From Dichomitus squalens LYAD-421 SS1 (lineage: Eukaryota; Basidiomycota; Agaricomycetes; Polyporales; Polyporaceae), in NCBI RefSeq assembly GCF_000275845.1, contig NW_006766928.1, positions 188,256 to 251,701 of the forward strand: a stretch of DNA of 63,446 nucleotides, read 5' to 3'. Below, in pieces: positions 54,693 through 63,446 of this stretch. Both the position numbers and the translations under genes were made by a program. Under the pieces are notes generated by a model, which did no database searches, was not told the DNA's origin, and saw nothing but the letters and a program-made list of their open reading frames with translations. Numbering within the stretch: position 1 is the stretch's first letter; every line of letters starts with the position of its first letter.

Positions 54693-56925
54693 ATGGGGAT
54701 TGTCAAGAGACTACAAGTCAACCGTCCGGAGAACTTTGCGCAATCAGAGCTAACATTGCAGGTATGAACGCTCTTCACTTCTTCCCAGCTGGCACACTGA
54801 TTATTCATCTGCGATAGAACGAAGACCTTCTCCCTGTTCCTAAGGAGAAACGCCCATGGGGCGTCTGGAATTTCATTTCATTGTCCGTCATCTTCTGTCT
54901 GTCCATTGGTCGTCTAATGAATTCTCCACAGCTGGGTTGCAAATGGTTTCAACATCAATACGTACGTCTTGCCTACCTCCTGCTTCTGCAGTATTGAGGC
55001 TTACAGCACTCGGATTTAGATGGATGATCTCCTCTTCCATGATCCAGCTTGGCCTTGCCTGGTGGCAAGCCTGGATATGCGTCTGGCTGGGTTATGGGCT
55101 CGTCGCTCCATTCATTGTCGCGAATGCGAGACCGGGAGCAATCTTCCATGTCACGTTCCCAGTAGTCGCGCGGACAAGCTTTGGAGTATGGGGAAGCCTG
55201 TGGTGTGTGTTCAACCGAGGCGCCATGGCATGGTGAGTAACTATATTGAATCGCCGGTACTATAGCTCACACGTATCTTCTGCCCAAGCATCTGGTACGG
55301 TGTGCAGGCTAGCATCGGGGGGTCTTGTGTCCTTGTCATGCTACGGGCAATGTGGCCATCTGTGAACAACATTCGTAAGTAGGCGAGTTCTGAATCCTTG
55401 CAGTTGAGTTGATCCCCTCTGCCAGGGAACCATTTGCCTGTGTCTTCGGGGACAACTACAAGAGACTTCATGTGCTTCTTCCTGTTCTGGTTCATATCGC
55501 TCCCGGCCATCTGGTTCCCCATTCACCAGGTGTACGCCTTGTATGCTCTTACCGCCTCACATATCATACTCATCGACCTCATACCCCTAGCCGGCACCTC
55601 TTTACGCTGAAGGCAGTCGTGGTTCCCGTAGCGGGTATCACATTCTTCATCTGGTGTATCGTAAAGGCCCATGGTGTTGGACCGATCATTCGTCAACCTG
55701 CAACATTGCACGGCTCTGCTCTCGGGTGGGGCATGGTCTCGAGTAGCATGTCCTGCTTTAGTAACATGGCCACTCTCGTCACGTACGTCTTCTTCCAGCC
55801 GCTGTGCCGTGCGTTGCGACTCAGGTCGGTGTACAGGAACGCGCCCGACTTCGCTTCCCGCGCTCGTCACCCTTCCGCTGCTCTTTGGCCACAGCTTATC
55901 ACCGTCCCACTGAGTTTCGCAATCGTCAGCTTCTTCGGAATCATCGTCAGCTCGTCTTCACAGGCGATCTATGGCGAGGTGATCTGGTCTCCCATCGACC
56001 TGCTTGGGAAGTTCCTTGATGGAAACCCAAGCCGTGCGACCAGGTTTGGGGTATGGTTCATTGCTGCGTCGTTCATCATCGCGCAGGTATGCAGCAACTT
56101 GTAAACCATCGTGTGACCTGAGCTGACGGCGCGCTGCGACTCCTGTGGTAGCTCGGAACGAACATCTCGGCCAATTCGATCAGCGCCGGCTGTGATCTCA
56201 CTGCTCTTCTACCCCGATTTATAGTAAGCGTCGATCCACCTCCCGTTCGTCCAAGGGCCTAACACGCCTCTGCAGAACATCCGCCGGGGAGGATACATCG
56301 CCGCAATCGTGGGCCTGGTCATGCTCCCTTGGAACCTGCTCAAGAGCAGCAATCAGTTCACCTCGTACCTCTCCGCCTACTCTGTCTTCCTCAGCTCCAT
56401 AGCAGGAGTTATGGTCATCGACTACTACGTGATCCACAAGGGGCACTACAATATCACTGATCTCTACCACACACGCAAAGAAGGCTGGTACTGGTACACG
56501 CTCGGAATCAATTTCCGGTGTGTCTCTGTCCTCTAGCACGTTTTCCACACAGCGACTGACAATCATTCCGCACAAACTCCAGTGCCTACGCCGCATACAT
56601 CGCCGGCATCCTGATCAACGTCGTGGGCTTTGCAGGCGCGGCAGGGCACCACGTGCCCCTCGCAGCGACGCGCATCTACGAGCTCTCATTCTTCACCGGC
56701 TTCGGGGTCTCCGCGATCATCTATTGGTTGCTCAACCTGCTGTTCCCCATCAGGGGACTAAGCGAATGCGGGACGTTCGAGGAGGTGGACGTCTCCGGCT
56801 CCGTTCTCGAAGGCGTGGGTGCCATCGGATACGTGCACGAGGTGGAAGAGTGCAAGGAGGCCGCGGACGTAGACAAAAAGAGCATCGCGGGCGTGGACGT
56901 GCAGAGCGTCCGGTCGAATGTGTGA
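54693..56925 (+). CDS. NCS1 family nucleobase/allantoin-type permease
   Basis: Eleven exons give 535 residues with every phase matching: 54693..54761, 54818..54882, 54932..54961, 55020..55232, 55289..55374, 55426..55540, 55591..55782, 55837..56086, 56152..56223, 56276..56517, 56583..56925. The cytosolic N terminus NEDLLPVPKEKRPWG leads into TM1 (NFISFWVANGFNINTW). About twelve membrane segments follow, including GLAWWQAWICVWLG, the loop DFASRARHPSAALW, and the TM8 region SFIIAQLGTNISANSISAG. The family signature MLPWNLLKSSNQFTSYLSAYSVFL precedes VMVIDYYVIHKGHYNI. It imports purines, pyrimidines or allantoin across the plasma membrane; Fur-type by its motifs, substrate not decidable. The acidic C-terminal tail may serve trafficking. 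Confidence 0.94.
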
Positions 56926-58207
56926 CGATTGCCGATGGGGAGCTATTACGCTCTTGCAAACGTGGTCATGTCAAATATAACGATCATAGATCCACTCGGC
57001 AGGAACGAATGGCATGTCTTTCTGAATCGACCTACACTCCATCTGTCTCTCCGATATGACATTGATCGAAAGGACGGTCAAGGAATCCTCGGGTGCGCGC
57101 CTTGGCGCAAACGGGGACTCCGCAGTGACCCAGTAGACTTCAAGCTACGTACCAGATTCAACTTGGCAGTCACGACATGCCGAGCGCTGCGAGTTGTAGT
57201 GTTTCTGGCAGGGAAGGAAGGTGATGGAGTGAAGCACTCAGCCATTTGGTACCGATGCAGCGAGTGTGATGGCGGGGTGTCCCAAAGCCGCAGGAGGTTA
57301 CACGAGATAGTACATACCCCTATATCCTTCCCTTCGTGTCATGCTTTCCCGGGATAGTGTCTTTCCACTCTATTCGTCCCGGATCTCCCAAGGTATCGCC
57401 TGATGCCGTTAGGAGGACGTTGTTCGGTACAGATACGTGCGATCCATAGAGCTCGCTGAGACCTTCGGTGGTACTCCAGTCAACTGAGTGAGCGAGCGGA
57501 GGCGGAGAAGCTAGAGAACGGTGCGAGCAAGCCAAAAGCGCGTATGACTCAGGACATGCAGAATGCAGCTTTGTGACTCAGCGAGTATTGTATATTGAAC
57601 GGAGCGAGTGTCATAGGCGCCCGCGCCCCGGTGAGACAAGTTCAAGTTATGTTCTGAGTCCGTCGTGTGCCTCCGCACAACTTCGGATTTGTGAACTCTA
57701 ATCATCTCAGTGTATTCACCACAGACTGAACTGTACAAGCTTGAATGCCCGCAATGAATCTGCCTCGCCTGTCTCCAGGCCCGCCATGTGTCTCTGACTC
57801 GGACATGCCACTGTGAGTACAGCACCGTCCCCAACTGCCACTGCTCTTTACAACCATGTCGGCGAGCCTATCGCTTTGCGTAGAGCCACAACAAGGTTTG
57901 CATATTCAAGAGGGATCGGTCCTCAAAGGCATCAAACCTCCGTTCCCACGCGGTATCTAGGAGCGAGCTCTGCACGACTGGAATCTCACCACTCTGCGAC
58001 ATTGCACGAGTACACTGAATTTCCGTAGGACCCGGACCGTATTGTACAATGCTAGCAGGATAGAATGCACAAGTGTTACATGATAAAAGCTAACGTATAC
58101 CAAGTAATGCATCGACGAGTTTTGATCGAGGTACGGTCATAGCATATATATAGGAGCAGAAAGAGTAAAGCCGGGTGATTATTTAGATGCTATGCGGATT
58201 GCAATAG
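56926..58207. other. Intergenic (convergent 3' ends), no gene seen
   Basis: Between the 3' ends of the NCS1 gene and FunK1 gene 1. Open frames of about 100-140 codons have no recognisable content. Confidence 0.5.
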
Positions 58208-61100
58208 TCAACCCTGCCTGCTGCGTTTTCCGCTGCCCGCGTCCTCGGGTTCGTCCGCCTTGCGCTTCATACGCACACGCTCACTCCTTCTGACGGAAGA
58301 ACGGGGAGCAGGATCGTCGACGTGCATGCCGTCCCGAGTGCCTCCATTGGGGAATCCTTCGCTGTCGTGCATAGATGCGCTGGAATCGTCATTGCAGCCG
58401 CCTACCTCCTGACCCTCCACTCCGCCCTCCATGTGGCCCTTGTCTTCGTCGTCCTCGACTTCAACTACAAGGTCGTAGTCGTTCGCGGTGTCTTCTGGGT
58501 CGATCTCGTCGTCTGTGTTCTCTGGTTGGTATCGTTCACCCTTTTCATCATCGTTGGTGTCATTATCTGCACCATCCTCGTCTTCGTCTGGAGCCTCCTC
58601 TTCCTCTCCATCGTCGGAGTTGGGTTCCAGCTTAGGGACGAAGTCCCTGTTCCGCTGATCCTTGGTCTTCTCACTCGTAGGCCATGCCTTGGCGTGCTGT
58701 AGGGCTTGGCGTAAGATTTCGATGAAGGCGTCGTGATTCTCCAGATTGAGAGCTAGCTGTCGCTCCTTTTCCTCACGGAGCTTTTCCGCCTGGCGGAAGC
58801 TATCGGTATCGATAGGTTTGGCACTAGGCGCAGCAGCACCAGCGTTCTCCTCATCAGACTCGCCCGACGCCATTGCGTCGAGGAACTCATCATCGAGGGT
58901 CCGGCAGAGGCTATCCGGGCTAGATGGCTGGTCCTCAGCAGGCGGTGCGCGCTCGTCCGTCTCCTCTTCGTCAAGATCGTGATCGTAGTGGGCTTTGAAC
59001 CAAGACAAGAGCGTCGACACGATATCGTTGAGGGGATGTTGGCTTGCCTCTCCAGCAGGGGCGCGATCCTCTGGTGGCCGGAGGAAGCGCAGCTTGGTCC
59101 CGCCGGTCCCGTATCGACCATGATAGTTGACGAGGCTGATCCTGCCCATCCACATGGCAAGACGCTTGCTAGGACCACAGCGCTTACCGCCATGATGAGG
59201 CGCATAGTCGTCGAAATAGTCATGGAGGAACTGTCCCACGTTGTTTGCGGTGATGTTATGGTGGAGGAAGCGGACAGCATAGTAGATGACGACGTGAAAC
59301 ATCGATTCCAGCTCGTCAGCGATGACGACAACGCTGCCAGGATCGTCGAGTATATTGACGGAAAGAAATTGCCAAGTCCCCTGTGATGCATTTCAGCAAG
59401 TTACGCCAAATCAATGGACACAAGCCTGAAAAACGTACCGTCCGTTCGAGTTGTCGTGGAATGAGTTCCCGGTTGCGATCTTTGGCGAGCTCCCAGTCGT
59501 TGAGAAGCCCGCACCAGTGACCGTTCTTATTCGGATACAGCAGGATATTTCCTGCGCTGATATCTCTATGAATATATCCATGCTTGTAAGCCGCTCTGTG
59601 TGCTACAGTAAGGCGATCAGCCACTGCGGGCGGAGAATGAAGCGAAAGAGATGAGAACATACCGAGGGCACAGTGATACACCGCCTTCACAAGCTGATAG
59701 CTATCCTTGAAGGATGAAAGTGGCTTGCCGACCTCGGCAACGACGCTACGGTAGTGTTGATGCTGCTTCAGTGGACACGTCTTCCCAGGGTGAAGCAACT
59801 CCCAGACCACCGGAGACCGTGTCGACTGCCCAGTGACGTCGCCATGAGAGAGAAGCGTAGGGATAAATGGTACGTCTTTGTAATCGTTGAGCGTCTTCAA
59901 GGTTGTACCTTCGGGCATGATACCCTCAGCCACGACACGCCACGCGTCCTTGAGGTAGACGAACTTCTCGCCGAGCTGTTCTCCGTCCTCCCCGATCTTC
60001 AAAGGGAGAGCCACGTAGCCACGCGTCCCGCGACCCCGAACTCCAGGTGCTTGGAAGTTGGGCTTTCCAACGACATACCAAAGATCCTTCTTGGTGATGT
60101 CGTCTTCGACCTTGACTTTCCACCACGGTCGACGAGAATCAAGCGCCTCCGTCCAGAGGGCCGTGAGGTAATGATCCGGTTGGGCCTTCTCAAGGTCGTC
60201 CCGACGCTGACGCATTTTCCCCGCAAGTTCGCTGTTTTGGTCGATACGGAGAACGGTCGTATCGTACCCGCGATCCTCAGGAGAGAGTTGGACGTAGCGC
60301 CAGATGAACTCGATAAGCAGTCGATCGTTGAGTAAGTAGTCCATCTTCTGCGTCGCGAAGATGCCAGAGCGATCGAATCGGACGATGCGATAGTACTTTC
60401 CGAAGAAGACGAGCATGAAGAGGTGAGTGCGCTGCTGATACTCGAGAACAAGCTCGGCGTAAGACAAGATTTGGCCGAGGGCGTCCCTGCGCTTCGCGGT
60501 CTTCGGCTCGCCATTTGGCTGCTTATCGTCGAAAGGGTCTCCAGAGCCGTTCGACTTGCATTCGATGGGCAACTCGATGTGTGCCCAGTTCGTGGCTAGA
60601 AAGGTATCGCGGCGTTGGCCCTTGTGCCTGCGAGGGACGTGGGGTCGTGGATACATGCCGCAATCCGGAGAGAGGAGTGACGTTGTGTTTCTGTCAGCCT
60701 TGTATGGAGTGGCCACAAAGCCGTACATGGTTCCGGGGAAACCTCTCTTCAGGCGCTTAGGCTACAACAAACGTGAGGGGCCCGTGGTTAGGCGACGAAT
60801 AGGCTGAGGGAGACGCACCAGCTCTTTGTACAGCACTGACTCATTCTTCGGCTTCTTCATTCGCTTGAATAAAGAGGCGGGCTTCTTGAGAGGAGCAACA
60901 CCGGGTCCGGTGGTTGGTTGCGGGACGAAGTGCTGGAGGAACTTGTCGGCGTCGAGAATGGTGGTTCGGCCGTGCATGTCGTGGCGTAATTCGGTCTGGT
61001 TCTCCTTACGAGAGAGCTTGTGGTTACTGTAGGGCCCCTTAGTCAGCGAAGCCTGCACCGGAGAGTCAGAAGTAAGGGCGGCAGAGGCTGAATGAGACAT
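58208..61100 (-). CDS. FunK1 fungal-type protein kinase 1
   Basis: Exons 61100..60819, 60761..59663, 59602..59439 and 59380..58208; 905 residues. The N-terminal region typical of FunK1 proteins includes ELPIECKSN...DPFDD and GQILSYAELVLEYQQRTHLFML. The kinase core has YIHRDISAGNILL (HRD loop) and LLNDWELAK, the position of the DFG motif, which is characteristically altered in this family. GTWQFLSVNIL and the helical C-lobe follow. A long C-terminal tail is strongly acidic (Glu/Asp runs about residues 720-830) and ends in a basic segment with SERVRMKRKADEP, a probable nuclear signal. The 60-bp intron at 59662-59603 is stop-free in frame. FunK1 kinases are expanded in multicellular basidiomycetes; role unknown. 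Confidence 0.92.
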
Positions 61101-61152
61101 GGTGAGTGTTTGGGATATGTTACAGGGGGGTATAGGACCATACCGGCAAGGG

Positions 61153-61162
61153 TTTTATATAA
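61153..61162 (-). promoter_or_regulatory. TATA box of FunK1 gene 1
   Basis: TTATATAAAA on the minus strand, about 55 nt upstream of the FunK1 gene 1 start codon. Confidence 0.55.
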
Positions 61163-62345
61163 GAACGAGCTATAGCAGTGACGTCCGTGACCGGTCCACG
61201 GAATGCGCGCTGGTCTGATAGAAACCAAAACCCAGCTGGGGACAATGCAAGTGGCTGCGGTTGTGGAACGAAAGCAAGTTGAGATTGTCAAGCGCCCGTA
61301 GCCGAAGAGCGTGACTCAGAAGTCGGTCACGTTAGTTTTGCCACCCGGCGTTTGTTGAAGCTGCGCATGGTTTCTGCCAAAAGAGCCTCCGTCAAGATAT
61401 GATGACGACTGAAATGTCATACGATCAGGATCGATTCTGTTATCATTATTGAGGCCTCAATAGAAGTGGATCTCTGCAGCCTCGCAGCGCAAGAGGCCGA
61501 TGTAGCGATGCAGCCTTGGAGCAGAGCCACCGGATGTCTCCAAGGCGTGCGTCCGCGCTCTCCATGTCAGCTTGACAGATTGTTGTATATGGGCTCAGAC
61601 TAACTTCGGAACAGACTTGGATGCACAATTTTGCCAGTCACGTCTCAAGCCTGCTGATCTAGACGAGGCGGCCCTCTGGAGGTACCTAATAGTGATAGGC
61701 GACCAAGGGAACTGTTGTACGCAGGTTTTCAGCGGATGAAGCATTGTAGCCGCAATGTTACTCCTCGAGTCATGAAGACCTCGCCCTCGCGGCTGCTCAA
61801 TTTGGAATGCCACTAGGATCGCGCTTTCCCACAGCACAGCCACGTTCCAGCGATTGCTCAGATTCCTCGACGGCAATCCAATGACCGGACGTGCTTCTTG
61901 CTTTCAGATATACCACAGGGAGGACATACATAACGTGTTGCAATTGCTTGGGGGAGGTGATTGGGTGTTGAGCCGCCAACAAAGGAAGCCGTTGTCCACT
62001 TTGCCGCCCACGAGGCGGAGCCCCCATCCAGCGCCTATCATTTCCAACTTGCTTTCCTCATCCACCACTGTGCCCCCCATTGTGCATCGGCCAGCTTCCT
62101 CATTCGGACATACTAGCCGTTGCGCTTTACCAAGTCTTACCTACTGCTTCGTGCTCCGTGATTGATCTTAAAGGTCGAACCGGTATGTCGTCCTTTCTCC
62201 CAGTTCAATCTCCCAACCACCGCCTCCCATCCGCTCATATACTCGTCCTGTACATCCCTGACCACGTACTTGACGTTATACACACATAACCGAACTCCTC
62301 ATTCCCCGTGACCGCCTCCTCCCTGCCTCGACCATCCTAACCACG
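61163..62345. other. Shared upstream region of two FunK1 genes, no gene seen
   Basis: Divergent intergenic region of about 1.2 kb. No supported coding region; short frames on both strands lack motifs. Confidence 0.5.
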
Positions 62346-63446
62346 ATGCCTTCCCAGGTCCGATTCTCCGAGGATACGAAGACCTTCGATTCCCCAAGTA
62401 GATTGTTCAGACTCAAAGGTAGCGACGCGAATATTAAGGAAGACCTGGAGCGCGGCCGCGGCGAACTTCGTTCCAACATGCACGGCAAGATTACCCTCAT
62501 CCCACACGCCGACTTCTTCACCCGCTTCCTCCCATCGATGCAGAAATCCAGGTCGAAATCCAACAGATTCCATGGCTTGGAAACACCTTCCTCAGAGACA
62601 GATATGTACAAGTCGCTGGTGAGTACCGTTTTCATTGTTCGTCGTCGATTCAGAGCCGTGTCGCTGATGTGGTGGTTACAGCCCAAGGCGCTGAACAATG
62701 CCCACATCTGCCCCCGCTTCAAGATCATCGCGCATCCCCACAAGCCTGACAAGACCGAGCACACGAAACAATCCGTCGACATGGGCATGTCTCCAGCCGA
62801 CAACGTGCCAGAGGCTGAGATTAATGCGACCTACCCGGGCGTGGATTGGTCTTACCTGGAGCTGCCGATGGAGTGCAAGACAAGCAGCACGGAACAGGAT
62901 CCCTTCGATGAGGAGCGGGGCGGCGAGCCGGTCGGGGAGAAGCGCAAGGATGTGCTCGGCCAGATCCTGTCGTACGCCGAGCTCGTCTTCCAACGTCAGC
63001 AGCGGATGTTCTTCTTCATGGTGATCTTCCTCGGCGATTACGCCCGTATCGCGCGGTTCGACCACTCGGGGGTGTTTGCGACCCATAAGTTCGAGTACAA
63101 GACCAAGAACAGCCCCCTGGTCAATTTTCTGTACGGGTACTCGCGTCTGTCGGCTGTCGACCGTGGACATGACCCTACCGCCACGCGAATCCTATCGACG
63201 GACCCGCTCTACAAGGAGATGAAGGAACGGGCCAGAAACGTCAATACGGATGATCCGCACGACTACGTGCGTGAATTGTTCAGACATACGCTCAAGTTAC
63301 GTCGGCCGTGGTGGAAGCTCGAGGTCCACGAGCAGCGCAAGGATGACACGGGACGCGACCTGGAACCCGTCATCCACAAGTTCGCTGTCGGCGCACCGTA
63401 CTTCCAGGCTCCCGGTGTGGCTGGACGGTTCACGCGTGGCTACATC
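62346..63446 (+). CDS. FunK1 fungal-type protein kinase 2 (5' part, cut by right edge)
   Basis: Exons 62346..62618 and 62682..63446, the latter running off the window. The visible part is the FunK1 N-terminal half: ELRSNMHGKITLIPHADFF, then ELPMECKTS...DPFDEE, GQILSYAELVFQRQQRMFFFM, ARFDHSGVFATHKFEY and RRPWWKLEVHE, closing at APYFQAPGVAGRFTRGY. All blocks match FunK1 gene 1 in order (its counterparts are ELPIECKSN, GQILSYAELVLEYQQRTHLF and RPWWKVKVED). The catalytic HRD loop lies beyond the edge. It is head-to-head with gene 1, but the two differ greatly in sequence, so the pair is old. Confidence 0.9.
   Translation, partial: MPSQVRFSEDTKTFDSPSRLFRLKGSDANIKEDLERGRGELRSNMHGKITLIPHADFFTRFLPSMQKSRSKSNRFHGLETPSSETDMYKSLVSTVFIVRRRFRAVSLMWWLQPKALNNAHICPRFKIIAHPHKPDKTEHTKQSVDMGMSPADNVPEAEINATYPGVDWSYLELPMECKTSSTEQDPFDEERGGEPVGEKRKDVLGQILSYAELVFQRQQRMFFFMVIFLGDYARIARFDHSGVFATHKFEYKTKNSPLVNFLYGYSRLSAVDRGHDPTATRILSTDPLYKEMKERARNVNTDDPHDYVRELFRHTLKLRRPWWKLEVHEQRKDDTGRDLEPVIHKFAVGAPYFQAPGVAGRFTRGYI

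Noticed and set aside
1..63446. tRNA, rRNA, CRISPR or bacterial operon features
   Set aside because: I looked for B-box-like and repeat-spacer patterns by eye and found none; a tRNAscan or Infernal run would be decisive for small RNAs.

Overview
The window is nuclear DNA of a filamentous basidiomycete, most likely an Agaricomycete (wood- or litter-decay type). Almost every gene is split by short introns of about 50-90 bp with GT..AG ends. The gene families are typical of that group: FunK1 kinases, HET-domain proteins, F-box multigene families, secreted type-B carboxylesterases, several P450s, an NCS1 permease and a DUF3455 protein. Nothing bacterial, plasmid-like or CRISPR-like was seen. Exon models were built by hand from reading frame, splice sites and comparison of paralogues inside the window; all models except those flagged keep frame across every junction.

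Region 1 (1-33 kb) is dominated by a repeated two-gene module: an F-box protein followed by a secreted type-B carboxylesterase. Copies are F-box A + esterase 1 (minus strand, 1-3.9 kb, esterase cut by the left edge), F-box B + esterase 2 (19.5-24.6 kb), F-box C + esterase 3 (25.3-30.7 kb, with a run of N) and a lone F-box D (31.2-32.6 kb). Spacers are duplicated too. F-box A is bracketed by two solo Copia-like LTRs in opposite orientation. Esterase 2 and F-box D carry frameshifts, and esterase 3 has one on each side of the gap. Between the inverted and direct modules lie single-copy genes: a P450, a PAQR/IZH-type seven-helix receptor-like protein with an 18-nt exon, a KEN-box basic nuclear-type protein, and an ALY/REF mRNA export factor.

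Region 2 (33-51 kb) holds a second P450 with a decayed 3' fragment beside it, a small inverted-repeat element, and a cluster of four KH-domain RNA-binding paralogues. One is full length with a 19-unit Asp-Lys repeat, one is an apparent fusion, one is truncated and one is intact. A HET-domain gene and a dead P450 are embedded in the cluster. P450 and KH gene appear to have been duplicated together, in divergent orientation.

Region 3 (51-63 kb) has a DUF3455 protein, an NCS1 nucleobase/allantoin-type permease with 11 exons, and a divergent pair of FunK1 kinases, the second cut by the right edge. The overall picture is a fast-evolving, duplication-rich accessory region interrupted by a few conserved housekeeping genes (ALY/REF, PAQR, NCS1).
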